A stretch of DNA of 64,000 nt from Cryptomeria japonica. Taxonomy: Eukaryota; Streptophyta; Pinopsida; Cupressales; Cupressaceae. The notes under the pieces are model-generated. The model did not search any database, was not told the origin of the DNA, and worked only from the letters and a program-made list of their open reading frames with translations. The DNA lies in NCBI RefSeq assembly GCF_030272615.1, contig NC_081409.1, positions 472,868,573-472,932,572 on the forward strand, given 5' to 3'. The position numbers were made by a program, and so were the translations under genes. Numbering within the stretch: position 1 is the stretch's first letter; every line of letters begins with the position of its first letter. Shown here piece by piece: positions 1 to 12,251 of the stretch.

Positions 1-209
1 TGCGAAATCTTTCACTTGCTCCACTGTGATCCCCTTTAGTGTACTTACTCATTCTATCATTGTAATCATCAGATTCACCAATATGAAAAGAACTAAATGC
101 AGATTCAACTTTATTTACCAATGACCCACTATTATCAAAGTTACTTAACTCAAATGCATGTAGCTTACCAATAGTAGCATCTAAAGAAACTAACATATTG
201 GGTACAAAC
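1..209 (-). pseudogene. Element B gag, downstream fragment
   Basis: Read on the minus strand, this segment continues the gag frame interrupted at 7892. It encodes the stretch after the UBN2-type gag core, closely matching the C copy at 23470-23680 (a phrase like LHAFELSNFDNSGS, then a serine- and aspartate-rich linker with DDYNDRMSKY). It runs off the window before the zinc knuckle. Gag packages the element RNA into cytoplasmic particles. The segment is not a gene on its own; it is the far side of the A insertion. Confidence 0.85.
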
Positions 210-1720
210 TGTTGGCATTATAATAGACAAGAAGAAGGTTGGCATTCCAATTACAATGAGAGTTTGTTGGCATTTCAATAAGGATATTGAGAAGGTTGTT
301 GATGACTATGGATATAACTGATTAAGGATGATTACTGTCTTAATATTATTATTTTGTCATTGATGTCAAGAAATTGATTTTCTAATTCAGTATGATGTTT
401 CCATATCTTAAGAAGTATGATTTGATGAGTATAAAGATGTCGGTAAAAGACACAGAAAGAATATGATAAATAAGGGGATAAGTTATTCAATGGGCAACTA
501 TTAGCGAGTTAGACAATGATGAGATCATGATGTTTAGATTGTTTTGATATCCTACATATGCTATTGTTTGAAAGGTTAATACTATACTATGTTACCGAGC
601 AAAGAACCTAGTCGGTAAACCCTAAGGTTATCGCTATCGATTAATGAAGGCAGAATGTCTACTGAGTGAAGTTTAGTATTTACTGAGTTACAACTGAGCT
701 ATAACAGAATGCATTAAATGTTTACATGCGATATTTAATGAAGGAAGCTGATGAGCTAGAGCAAATTAAATGATTGGTAAGCCATGTATGAAGATTGTTA
801 AAGAATCTATGGTAAAGAAAGGTTGGCAGGAAGATCTATAGCTCAGATTGAACCGCAATACCCTAACACAAGTTCCAAGGTGAAAATGCAAGTTCCAGGG
901 TGGGGTAAAACATTTTCATATCGAAGGATACATTGAACCTGGACAAGATTGAAGATCTGATGGCTATGATTGATCATGGGAAATGTGATCAAGGAGATTA
1001 AGAGGTTGAAAGATTGTTTATAAATAGGAAACTGTTGATAAACAATGTATGCGGGCAAGTGTATGCACAGGGATGCTACATAGTGATTACCGAGCACAGA
1101 AGCTTGAAGACCTGTTAGAATAACAGAGTATAGATGCCTATCAGATAGACAAGATTAGTTCTATGTCTAAATTGTATTGAACAAATAGGAATCTGCTTTA
1201 GCATTTTTAGATGTGAAGTTGCAGACATATTTTATTACTATTATTGTGAGAAGTAGCAGAAAATCTCTTAACCGAGTGGACTTAACAGTCTTATTTGTAA
1301 AATCCTCTAGCAAGGTGACATTCTTATTGAGTGTTTGAAATCCTTTAACAAGGTCACTTCTAACAAGGTGAAGATCCTAACAGATCTGAGGGGAATCCCT
1401 TATTCAGGTCACATCTAGCATTGTGTTTGTAATCTTTAACAGAATTTGCTTTTAACCAAGCATAGTCTAGAAGAGTATATTTCTTAGTGGGTCTGAAATC
1501 CCATAGTGGTTTTTCCCTATTTGGGTTTCCATGTTAAATCTGGTGTTATATGTTTGTGATCTTATCTATTTATGGGTCTGCATGCATTACTATTTTTCTG
1601 ATAAGGTTACTGAGATTGAATATGTTGTTTTTATTGAATATTAAGTTTGAATGATTCACCCCCCCTCTCATACTGTTAGCTTGGCATCTATACTAATCAT
1701 ATTTAGTATCAGAACTATCA
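210..1720 (+). repeat. Element A 5' LTR
   Basis: The LTR is 1,511 bp, starts TGTTGGCATTATAA and ends AACTATCA. It contains a TATA box and, near its 3' end, the ATTCACCCCCC motif seen in every copia LTR of this window. It has one copy of the CTAGTCGGTAAACCCTAAGG unit, where the 3' LTR has two. Small open frames inside are not genes. Confidence 0.95.
1019..1027 (+). promoter_or_regulatory. TATA box of element A 5' LTR
   Basis: TATAAATAG about 810 bases into the LTR. The same box stands at 7200-7208 in the 3' LTR and, on the minus strand, at matching places in B (9179-9186) and C (10991-10998; 24969-24976). Conservation in all copies supports a Pol II start that defines the U3/R boundary. Confidence 0.75.
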
Positions 1721-1722
1721 AT

Positions 1723-1734
1723 TGGTGTCAGAGC
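1723..1734 (+). other. Primer binding site of element A
   Basis: TGGTGTCAGAGC, two bases after the LTR. It differs by one base from the plant initiator-Met tRNA complement TGGTATCAGAGC used by most plant copia elements. It is where minus-strand DNA synthesis starts. Confidence 0.88.
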
Positions 1735-1784
1735 TTTGGACTCCAAAAGGAAAGTTTAAAGGCACTTGAGTTAAAGATCTAAAG

Positions 1785-4700
1785 ATGTATAAGAGGGATG
1801 CACCAAAGCTGAATAAGTCAAGTTTCACTACATGGAAGAAAAGGATGAAGCTGCATCTATCAAGAATTCGAGAATATTCTGTCTATTATCTAGAGAATGA
1901 TTTCATCACACCGAGCACCTATCCATTGACTATGGAAGAGATAAAGGCAATGCAAGAACATATTCAAGCAATGATATAAATAACATCTGCATTGACTGAC
2001 TCAGAGTTTAATGATCTAGAAGGATGTACTGATGCAAAGGCAATGTGGACTAAGCTCAAATCTATGTATGGAGGAGATGAACATGTTCACAGAGCAAAAG
2101 TGGGTAGTCTAAGAGGACAACTTGAATCTATGAGGATGAATGAAGGTGAGAACATAACCCAGTACAGTACAAGACTAAAGGAGATTGTTAATCAAATCAA
2201 AGGAGAAGGTGGAACTATTGAAGAGAAAGATATAACAAGTAAGTTGTTAAGAACCCTTCTACCAGCCTATGCAATCCGAGTCTCTGCAATCAATGAATTG
2301 AGGTTTGTACCCCATATACCAGTTTCTTTAGATGCTACTATTGGTAAGATACATGCATTTGAGTTAAGTAACTTTGATAACAGTGGGTCATCGGTAAAAA
2401 AGTTGAATCTACATTCAGTTCTTTTCATATTGATGAAACTGATGATTACAATGATAGAAAGTATAAGTACTCTGAAGGGAATCACAGTGGAGCAAGTGAA
2501 ATATTTCACAAAAACATGGAGGAGGTACACAAACTGTATGAGGAAATCAGAAAGCAAGAAGAGTTTGAAGCACTATTAGCCAGAAGGCTACCGAGAGGAA
2601 AAGGTAAGTATAAAGGAAGGCTACCTTTAAAATGTTTCAATTGTGATAAGATAGGACATATGGTTTCTAACTGACCTGACAAAGAATCTAGTGAAAAGAG
2701 AGATTACCGAGATGACAGACAGAAAGATAATCATTACAGAGGACACTGAGACTTCAGGAGAAGAGATAAAAAGACATGCCTAATAGCTGATGAGGAATCT
2801 AATGATGATAAATCAGATGAAACTGATATAGAGGAAATTGTTTATGTGGCTATCAAAGATGGATCAGATGAAGAAAGGTATGAAGAAAAAGCTTTAATAT
2901 CTCATATAAATACTAATGATTCTTGGATCATAGATAGTGGTTCCTCACATCACATGACAGGTGATAAACACAAGTTTATTAAATTAGATGATTATGATGG
3001 AGGCTATGTTAGATTTGGTAATGCTGCACCATGTCTGGTAAGAGGTAAAGGATCTATAACACTTCTTGATAATGCAAGATACAATGATGTTTATTGGGTT
3101 GAAGGTTTGAAATACAATTTCTTGAGTTTAGCACAGCTAAACAACACAGGTTACCGAATAGAGTTTGAAAAAGGAATTGTCAAAGTTCATGACAAGCATG
3201 GAAAGTTAGCTGCTTCAGGACACAAACAATAGGTAATACATTTCATCTTGAGTCAACTCAGAATAAATGTCTATATGCAAGGATAGAGGATACCTGGTTA
3301 TGGCATAAAAGGTTTTGTCATGTTAATTTTTATAATCTAATCAAAATAAGTAAGAAGCACCGAGTAAGAGGTCTACTGAGTCTTGAAAAACCTGAGAATG
3401 CTATGTGTCGAGGATGCCAGATGGGTAAGATGACAAGATCAAGCTTTACAAGTAAGTCCTACACTTCTAAGGGAATTTTAGATCTTGTGCATACTGATCT
3501 TTGTGGTCCTATGAAAGTTCAGAGTTATTATGGTGATGAATATTTCATATTATTTGTGGATGACTAGTCAAGGATGATGTCAGTAATGTTTTTAAAAGAA
3601 AAATCAGAAGCTTTTCAAATGTTTAAATGGTACAAGGCTAGAGTTGAAAATGAAACAAGAAGACAACTTAAATGTCTCAGATCAGATAGAGGAGGAGAGT
3701 TTACTTCTGATGAGTTCAACCTATTTTGCAATGATCATGGTATAAAAAGACAAGTCTCTGCACCGAGAACTCCATAGCAGAATGGGATAGCTAAGAGAAG
3801 AAACAGATCTATTGTGGATTGTGCTAGAACACTGATGATTGAGAAGAAGGTGCCATAAACATTTTGGAGAGAAGCAATAAGCACAACAATTTACACCCTG
3901 AACCGAGTACAACTGAAGAAAGAAACTTTGAAGACACCTTATGAAATTTGGTATGACAAGAAACCTAATGTAAGTTATTTTAAAATCTTTGGGTGTAGAT
4001 GCTATGTTCACAAAGATGATAGAAATGGTAAGTTTGATCAAAAAAGTAAAGAAGGAACATTTCTAGGTTATTCTTCTAGAAGCAAAGCATTTAAATGTCT
4101 GATCAAATCATCCAACAAAATAGTAGAAAGTGCAAATGTGAAAATTGATGAATTTGCAGAAAAAAATGATGAAGGAAACTCCAAAGAACTAGAAGATTAT
4201 GAAGAATTGGTCTATGTTCAACCAAGAAGTCCTATCGAGAAGACTATTGAAGAAAATGAAGAGAATATCTAGTTACCGAGTGATGAAGAAGATCATACAG
4301 AGCCTACTGAGCCTATATTAGCCAAGTATGTCAGAAGGAATCATGCACCAAGTCAGATTATAGGAGATAAGAATGATCTAGTGATGACAAGGAACAAACT
4401 GAGATAGAACACATGTCTAATATCTGAATTTGAACCAAGAATAGTGAAAGAGGCATTTAACAGTGAAGATTGGATAAATGCTATGATAGAAGAGATTGAT
4501 CAAATCAAGAAGAATGACACATGGACACTGGTCCCAAGACCAAAGGACCAAAATGTAATCGGTAAAAAGTGGATCTTCATAAACAAGCTAAATGAAAAGG
4601 TGAGGTCATTCGGAATAAAGCAAGACTAGTTTGCAAAGGTTATGCCCAAGAAGAAGAAATTGATTATGGTGAGACTTTTGCACCTATGGCAAGACTTGAA

Positions 4701-5965
4701 AGAGTAAGAATATTGTTGGCATATGTTGCTTACAAGAATTTCAAGATATATCAAATGGATGTCAAATCTGCATTTCTAAATGGTATATTAGAAGAAGAAG
4801 TTTTCATTGAACAACTTGAAGGATTTGTTGAAGGAGAAAATAATGATCAGTTATGTAAATTGAACAAAGCTTTATATGGTCTGAAACAAGCACCTAGAAC
4901 ATGGTATGAGAGATTGCACTCTTATTTGATTAAGATTGGTTTTATAAGGATAAGTGAGAACAACAACATTACATGAAGAATGATGAAAATGGAATACTGA
5001 TCTCAGCCATATTTGTTGATGATATTATATTTTGTGGAAATGACTCTTTATGCAAGAACTTTGGAAATGAAATGAGTAAAGAATTTGAGATGTCATTAAT
5101 TAGTGAGATAAAATATTTTATAGGTCTGCAGATACTGCAAATGAAAGATGAGATTTTCATTACCCAATCCAAGTACATAAAGGAAATCTTGAAGAAATTT
5201 GGAATGGAGGATTCAAAACCAGTAAGTACTCCTATGACTACCAACTGTAAACTATCAAAGAATGATGAATCTACATCTATTGATGAGACACTTTACCGAT
5301 CTATGATTGGAAAGTTGCAATATGTTGTTCACAGCAGGCCAGATATAGCACATGTAGTAGGTATTGTTGCAAGATTTTATGCAGATCCTAAGGAAACACA
5401 CATGACGGCAATCAAAATAATTTTTTGATACTTAAAAGGCACTGAAGATTATGGCTTAGTATATCAGAAAGGAAATGTTTTTGATTTAAAATTTTATACT
5501 GATGTTGATTGGGCAGGCAACATTGATGACAGGAAAAGCACAAGTGGAGGAGCTTTCTTTTTAGGAGAAAGACTAGTGAGTTGGCTTATCAAGAAACAAG
5601 GATGTGTTTCTCAGTCAACAACAGAAGCTGAATATGTTGTTGTAGCACTAAATTGCACCAATATAGCATGGATCAAACAACTGTTGGAAGGTATAAATGA
5701 GCAAGTTACCGAGCCAGTAACTATATTCTGTGATAACACTAGTGCCATTAACATTTCAAAGAATCCTGTTATGCACTCTAAGACAAAGTACATCTCTATC
5801 AAATATCATTATCTTAGAGAAGAAGTTCAAGAGAAGAAAGTGGTTTTGGAGTATGTTAGCACAAAGGAACAAATTGTAGACATCTTCACCAAGCCACTGC
5901 CAAATGATACTTTTGAATATCTCAAAAGTCAATTAGGGGTCCTACCACTATCTTCCATTCACTGA
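1785..5965 (+). pseudogene. Element A gag-pol polyprotein (copia), broken
   Basis: Domains in order: UBN2-like gag (1785-2580; begins MYKRDAPKLNKSSF), zinc knuckle CX2CX4H with the last Cys replaced by a TGA stop (about 2634-2673), protease with the DSG active site (about 2925-2965), integrase with HTDLCGP (about 3490) and RSDRGGEF (about 3680), RT (about 4440-5430) with FVDDIIF at about 5010, and RNase H with TTEAEY (about 5620) ending at TGA 5963-5965. The start was chosen by matching B and C, about 50 bases after the primer site. All three frames are used in turn, showing several frameshifts; in-frame stops occur in gag (1977), integrase (about 3565, 3775, 3855) and elsewhere. An intact copy would encode one polyprotein of roughly 1,300 residues. 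This copy is dead but could be mobilised in trans if its ends still work. Confidence 0.93.
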
Positions 5966-6352
5966 CCGAGTTCGGTGAAAGAATCAATTCGATGACTCTA
6001 CAAAATATCTTTTAGGAGTTGATGCTGATTTACACACTTTAGAGAGGTTTTCTAAAGGTGTGCAGGAAACAATAAACAAGGAATAGGAATTGAAGAATGC
6101 TCTGACCGAGACTCAGTTGATACATAGCAGCAAGAAATAACTTCTTACAGAAACAAATTATGTTTTAGTTCTTTTTTTGGCATTGTTGTCAAAGGGGGAG
6201 AATACCTATGAAAGGGGAGAAGAGCAGACTACAGATTGGAAAGAAGACTGAGAAAATAGGAGAAGACTAATGTATGGGGGAGAGAATTTCAGCATTTCAG
6301 AATCACAGCAATCTAAATCTTTAAGGTCAAATCAATTGGTTTTGCCATCAAT
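5966..6352 (+). other. Element A noncoding tail before the polypurine tract
   Basis: About 390 bases between the pol stop and the polypurine tract with no supported frame. Two further ACCGAG motifs occur here (about 5964 and 6104). This is usual 3' untranslated sequence for the family. Confidence 0.6.
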
Positions 6353-6367
6353 GCCAAAGGGGGAGAT
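6353..6367 (+). other. Polypurine tract of element A
   Basis: GCCAAAGGGGGAGAT directly before the 3' LTR TGTTGG. It primes plus-strand DNA synthesis. The same tract is present in C on the minus strand. Confidence 0.88.
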
Positions 6368-7886
6368 TGTTGGCATTATAACAAACAAGAAGAAGGTTGG
6401 CATTCCAATTACAATGAGAGATTGTTGGCATTTCATTAAGGATATTGAGAAGGTTGTTTATGACTATGGATATAACTGATTAAGGATGATTACTGTCTTA
6501 ATATTATTATTTTGTCATTGATATCAAGAAATTGATTTTCTAATTCAGTATGATGTTTCCATATCTTAAGAAGTATGATTTGATGAGTATAAAGATGTTG
6601 GTAAAAGACACAGAAAGAATATGATGAATAAGGGGATAAGTTATTCAATGGGCAACTATTACTGAGTCAGACAATGATGAGATCATGATGTTTAGATTGT
6701 TTTGATATCCTACATATGCTATTGTTTGAAAGGTTAATACTATACTATGTTACCGAGCAAAGAACCTAGTCGGTAAACCCTAAGGAACCTAGTCAGTAAA
6801 CCCTAAGGTTATCGCTATCGGTTAATGAAGGCAAAATGTCTACTGAGTGAAGTTTAGTATTTACTGAGTTACAACCGAGCTATAACAGAATGCATTAAAT
6901 ATTTACATGTGATATTTAATGAAGGAAGCTGATGAACTGGAGTGGATTAAATGATTGGTAAGCCGTGTATGAAGATTGTTAAGGAATCTATGGTAAAAAA
7001 AGGTTGGTAGGAAGATCTACAACTCAGATTGAACCGCAATACCCTAACACAAGTTCCAAGGTGAAAATGCAAATTCCAAGGCGGGGTAAAATATTTTCAG
7101 ATCGAAGGATACATTGAACCTAGACAAGATTAAAGATCTAATGGCTATGATTGATCATGGGAAATGTGATCAAGGAGATTAAGTGGTTGAAAGATTCTTT
7201 ATAAATAGGAAACTATTGATAAACAATGTATGTGGGCAAGTGTATGCACAGAGATGCTACATAGTGATTACCGAGCACAGAAGCTTGAAGACCTATTTGA
7301 ATAACAGAGTATAGATGCCCAACAGATAGACAAGATTAGTTCTATGTCTAAATTGTATTGAACAAATAGGAATCTGCTTTAGCATTTTTAGATGTGAAGT
7401 TGCAAACATATTTTATTACTGTTATTTTGAGAAGTAGCAAAAAATCTCTTAACCGAGTAGACTTAACAGTCTTATTTGTAAAATCCTCTAGTAAGGTGAC
7501 ATTCTTATTGAGTGTTTGAAATCCTTTAACAAGGTGAAGATCCTAACAGATCTAAGGGAAATCCCTTAACTGGGTCACATCTAGCAATGTGTTTGTAATC
7601 TTTAACAGGATTTGCTTTTAACCGAGCATACTCTAGAAGAGTATATTTCTTAGTGGGTCTGAAATCCCATAGTGGTTTTTCCCTATTTGGGTTTCCACAT
7701 TAAATCTGGTGTTATATGTTTGTGATCTTATCTATTTATGGGTCTGCATGCATTACTATTTTTTTGATAAGGTTACTAAGGTTGAATCTGTTGTTTTTAT
7801 TGAAGATTAAGTTTGAATGATTCACCCCCCTTCTCATACTGTTAGCTTGGCATCTGTACTAATCATATTTAGTATCAGAACTATCA
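6368..7886 (+). repeat. Element A 3' LTR
   Basis: 1,519 bp, the pair of the 5' LTR. It carries a tandem doubling of a 22-bp CTAGTCGGTAAACCC unit at about 6766-6808 that the 5' LTR lacks, and lacks part of the GTCACTTCTAACAAGGT stretch. It ends AACTATCA, then CAAAC and B gag resumes. Confidence 0.95.
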
Positions 7887-7891
7887 CAAAC

Positions 7892-8409
7892 CTCAATTCA
7901 TTGATTTTAGAGACTTGGATTGCATAAGCCGGTAGAAGGGTTCTTAACAACTTACTTGTTATATCCTTTTCTTCAATAGTTCCACCTGCTCCTTTGGTTT
8001 GATTGACAATCTCCTTTAGTCTTGTACTATACTGGGTTATGTTCTCACCTTCATTCATCCTCATAGATTCAAGTTGTCCTCTTAGACTATCCACTTTTTC
8101 TCTTTGAACATGTTCATCTCCACCATACATAGATATGAGCTTGTCCCACATTGCCTTTGCATCATTGCAGCCTTCTAGATCATTAAACTCTGAATCGGTC
8201 AATGCAAATATTATTTCAATCATTGCTTGAATATGTTCTTGCTTTGCCTTTATCTCTTCCATTGTCAATGGATAGGTTCTTGGTGTGATGAAATCATTCT
8301 CTAGATAATATATAGCATATTCTCCAACTCCTAATAGGTGCAGCTTCATCCTTTTCTTCCATGTAGAGAAACTTGACTTGTTCAGCTTTGGTGCATCCCT
8401 CTTATACAT
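7892..8409 (-). pseudogene. Element B gag, N-terminal part
   Basis: A minus-strand frame starting MYKRDAPKLNKSSFSTWKKR at 8409. It runs about 172 codons through the UBN2-like gag core (LTDSEFNDLEG, then QLESMRMNEGENITQY, then LLRTLLPAYAI) without a stop until A interrupts it after ELRF. It is the better preserved gag of the A/B pair. After the junction the frame runs into A's LTR and is meaningless; the true continuation is 1-209. Confidence 0.9.
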
Positions 8410-8460
8410 CTTTGGATCTTTGCCTCAAGTACCTTTAAACTTTTTTTTGTGGAGTCCAAA

Positions 8461-8472
8461 GCTCTGATACCA
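8461..8472 (-). other. Primer binding site of element B
   Basis: On the minus strand TGGTATCAGAGC, a perfect initiator-Met tRNA complement, two bases from the LTR end at 8475. Confidence 0.92.
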
Positions 8473-8474
8473 AT

Positions 8475-9993
8475 TGATAGTTCTGCTACTTAATGTTAAG
8501 TACAGATGCCAAGCTAATAAGTTCAGAGAAGAGGGTGAATCATACAAACTTAATCTTCCATAAAAACAACAGATTCAACTTCGGTAACATATACTTCAGC
8601 AATATAACCAAAACTGCTAAACATGCAAACTCAAAAGAAAAAGCATATAAACATTATAACACTCATAACACTAGTTTTAACGTGGAAACCCAAATAGGGA
8701 AAAACCACTGTGGGATTTCGGACCCACTAAGAAATATACTCTTCTAGAGTATGCTCGGTTAAAAGCAAATCCTGTTAAAGATTACAAACACATTTCTAGA
8801 TGTGACCCAGTTAAGGGATTTCCCTCAAATCTGTTAGGATCTTCACCTTGTTAGAAGTGACCTTGTTAAAGGATTTCAAACACGCAATCAAAATGTCACC
8901 TTGCTAGAGGGTTTTACAAATAAGACTGTTAAGTTCACTCGGTTAAGAGATTTCCTGTCACTTCACAAAATAACAGTAATAAAAATCTATCTGCACCTTC
9001 ACATCTAAAATGCTAAAGAAGATTCTTATTTTCTCAATACAATAGAACTAATCTTGTCCATCTGCTGGACTCTATACTCTATTATTCAAACAGGTCTTCA
9101 AGCTTCAGTGCTCGATAATCACTATGTAGCATCCCTGTGGATACACTTGCCTGCATGCATTGTTTATCAACAGTTCCTTATTTATAAACAATTCGCCAAC
9201 CACTTAATTTCCTTCATCACATTTCCCATGATCAATCATAGCCATCAGATCTTCAAACTTTGACCAGGTTCAATGTATCCTTTGATCTGAAAACAATTTA
9301 CCCTGCCTTGGAACTTGCATACATTTCTTAGAACTTGTGCTAGGGTATTGCAGTTCAATCTGAGTTGTAGATCTTCCTACCAATTTTTCTTTGCCATAGA
9401 TTCTTTAACAAACTTCATTCACTGCATACCAATCATTTAATCATAGCCAGCTCATCAGCTGCCTTCATTAAATAAAGCTTTTATTCATTCAATGCATTCT
9501 ATTACTACTTGGTTGCAACTCGGTAAATACTAAACTTCACTCGGTAGACATACCGCCTTCATTAACCGATAGCGATAACCTTAGGGTTGACCGACTAGGT
9601 TCCTTAGGGTTTACCAACTAGGTTCTTTGCTTGGTAACATGGTATAGTATTAACCTTACAATCAATAACATATGTATGATATCAAAACAATCTAAACATC
9701 ATGATCTCATAATTGTCTAACTCGGTAATAGTTGCCCATTGAATAACTTATTCCTCCCCTTATTCATCATATTCTTTTTGTGTCTTTTACCAACATCTTT
9801 ACTCATCAAATCATACTTCTCAAGATATGACAACATCATACTGAATTAGAAAATCAATTTCTTGACATCAATGATAAAATAATAATATTAAGACAGTAAA
9901 CATCCTTAATCAGTTATATCCATAATCATCAACAACCTTCTCAATATCCTTATTGAAATGCCAACAATCTCTCCTTGTTTGTTATAATGCCAA
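8475..9993 (-). repeat. Element B 5' LTR
   Basis: About 1.52 kb matching the A LTRs in reverse. A TATA box lies at 9179-9186 on the minus strand. It contains two copies of the CTAGTCGGTAAACCC unit (about 9586-9625). The outer terminus is altered, and its target duplication would lie outside the window. Confidence 0.9.
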
Positions 9994-10003
9994 ATCTCAA
10001 CAA

Positions 10004-10283
10004 TTTCATGGAAATAAATTTGACTCATGAAAGTCAAAAAATACCTAGAAATGTTGTAATGGCTGCAAATCAGCTTTCTGGTTGGAAATATTGGTAGATT
10101 TGGAGTTACCTCCACATCTTCATTAGGTTCTTTGGTAGAGTCACCACCTCTTTCCAGAGGACAAATATTTTAACAATTGGAATTTATTCTTAGGTCAAAT
10201 TTGCTCCCAAACTAGCACTACAACACCTCCTTATCATCATATTGCATCATATAAATTCCATCCTCAACTTGTCAGGGTACTTC
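10004..10283 (+). repeat. Palindrome, left arm, outer half
   Basis: This segment is the imperfect reverse complement of 26455-26734 (for example TTTCATGGAAAT here against ATTTCCATGAAA at about 26723). The arm is cut at ACTTC by element C and resumes at 25753. No protein frame is supported. Confidence 0.85.
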
Positions 10284-11789
10284 TGTTAATTCTGATACTT
10301 AACGTAAAGAGCTGATGCCAATAGCTAACAAGATGAGAGGGGGGGTGAATCATACAAACTTAAACTTCCATAAAATTAACAGATTCAACCTCGGTAACTT
10401 ATACTTCAGCAACTTAACCAAAAACTGCTAAACCTGCAAACTTATGAACACATAATCATAATAACACTCATAAGACTAGATTTAACATGGAAACCCAAAT
10501 AGGGAAAAACCATTGTGGGATTTTGGACCCACTAAGAAATATACTATTCTAGAGTATGCTTGGATAAAAGCAAATCCTGTTAAAGATTACAAACACATTG
10601 CTAGATGTGACCCGGTTAAGGGATTTCCCTCAGATCTGTTAGGATCTTCACTTTGTTAGAAGTGACCTTTGTTAAAGGATTTCAAACACTCACTTAGAAT
10701 GTTACCTTGCTAGAGGGTTTACATATAATACTGTTAAGTCCACTCAGTTAAGAGATTTTCTGTCAATTACAAAATAGCAGTAATAAAAATCTATCTGCAA
10801 CTTCACATCTAAAATGCTAAAGCAGATTCCTTTTTGCTCACAAAAATCTAGTCATAGGACTTATCTTGTCCCTCTACTGGGCTCCTTACTCTGTTATTCA
10901 AGCAGGTCTTCAAGCTTCTGTGCTCAGTAATCACTATGTAGCATCCCTGTGCATACACTTGCCCGCATACATTGTTTATTAACAATTTCTTATTTATAAA
11001 CAATTGCTAACCGCTAAATCTCCTTGATCACATTTCCTATGATTAATCTTAGCCATCAGATCTTCAAACTTGATGAGGTTCAATGTATCCTTCTAATCTA
11101 AAAATGTTTTACCTTACCTCGGGACTTGTATTCCCTTCTTGGAACTTGCATAAGGTTATTGCGGTTCAATCTGCACTGTAGATCTTCTTGCCGATTTTCC
11201 TTTGCCATAGATCCTTAACAAACTTCATGCACGACATACCAATCATTTATACATCTCTAGCTAATCATTGTCCTTCATTAAATAATGCTTTTATCCATCC
11301 CATGTGCACTATCATAACTCGGTTGCAACTCGGTAAATACTAAAGTTTACTCGGTAGACATTTTGCCTTCATTAACCGATATCGATAACCTTAGGGTTTA
11401 CCAACTAGGTTCCTTAGTGTTTACTGACTAGGTTCATTGCTCGGTTGCATAGTATAGTATTAACCTTACAATCAACAACATATGTAGGATATCAAAACAA
11501 TCTAAACATCATGATCTCATCATTGTCTAACTTGGTAATAGTTTCCCATTGAATAACTTATTCCTCTTATTCATCACATTCTTTCTGTGTCTTTTACCGA
11601 CATCTTAATTCTCTTCTAATCAATATTCTCAAGATATGGCAACATCATACTCAATCAGATAATCAATTTCTTGACATCAATGACAAAATAATGTTATAAA
11701 GATAGTTATCATCCTTCTTCAATAATCTTCAACAACCTTCTCAATATCCTTATTGAATATCAACAATATTTCTTACTGTAATGCCAACA
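10284..11789 (-). repeat. Element C 3' LTR
   Basis: 1,506 bp; on the + strand it begins TGTTAATTCTGATAC and ends ATGCCAACA. It has two copies of the 22-bp TTTACCAACTAGGTTC unit (about 11390-11440), where the 5' LTR of C has one. TATA box 10991-10998 (minus). Confidence 0.95.
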
Positions 11790-11802
11790 ATCTCCCCCTT
11801 TG
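11790..11802 (-). other. Polypurine tract of element C
   Basis: On the minus strand AAAGGGGGAGAT abuts the LTR TGTTGGCAT. It is the plus-strand primer and matches element A. Confidence 0.87.
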
Positions 11803-12251
11803 GCATTGATGACAAAACCAACAATTAAATGGTAATACCAACAAGATATTCAAATTGATTCGGATTCAGATTGCTATTAGACTTCTCCTTTTATCCTTGA
11901 TCTATTGTCTTCTGAAGTCTTCTTAATTTTAGAATCGACTCTCCCTGTCATTAGTCTTTTGTTATTTCCATCATTCAGGGCTTTACCATGCAGTCAACCA
12001 TTTAGTCTTTCAACCATTTAGTCTTCTCTCCCTTTGACAACAATGCCAAAAAGTAAAAGAACTAAATCATGATTTCTTCCTCTGTGAAGTGATTTTCTTT
12101 GCTGTGTAACATCTCACTCTTGGTCAGATCAATTTGTCTCTATTCATTTTTCCTATACACTTTTATAAAACCTTCTAAAGTGCATAATTCAGCATCAATC
12201 CACACATAATATTCTATAGATTTATCGAATTGATTCTTTCACCGAACTTGA

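Larger units (their letters stand above)
210..7886 (+). mobile_element. Element A: full-length Ty1/copia LTR retrotransposon nested in B
   Basis: A has two LTRs (210-1720 and 6368-7886), both TG...CA. The flanks carry a perfect 5-bp target duplication, CAAAC (205-209 and 7887-7891). A Met-tRNA-like primer site follows the 5' LTR and a G-rich polypurine tract precedes the 3' LTR. The domain order gag, protease, integrase, RT, RNase H defines Ty1/copia. The LTRs differ by about 5% over the first 100 bases by eye, so this is an old insertion. The coding region has many stops and frameshifts and cannot make a full polyprotein. Confidence 0.96.
1..9993 (-). mobile_element. Element B: Ty1/copia LTR retrotransposon, 5' part, split by element A
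   Basis: B is read on the minus strand. Its 5' LTR (8475 to about 9993), primer site (8461-8472) and first part of gag (7892-8409) are followed, beyond inserted element A, by more gag at 1-209. The rest of B lies left of the window. The split is exact: CAAAC flanks A on both sides, and removing A plus one CAAAC (7,682 bp) keeps the gag frame. B belongs to the same family as A and C. Its outer LTR end is irregular: the expected terminal ATGCCAACA reads ATGCCAA followed by ATCTCAACA, so the true end may be 9993 or 10002. Compared with A, about 27 bases near this end are missing. Confidence 0.88.

Noticed and set aside
843-1097. Minus-strand 84-codon frame (and a similar one at 9054-9263)
   Set aside because: They lie within LTRs of the A/B family and differ between copies in length.
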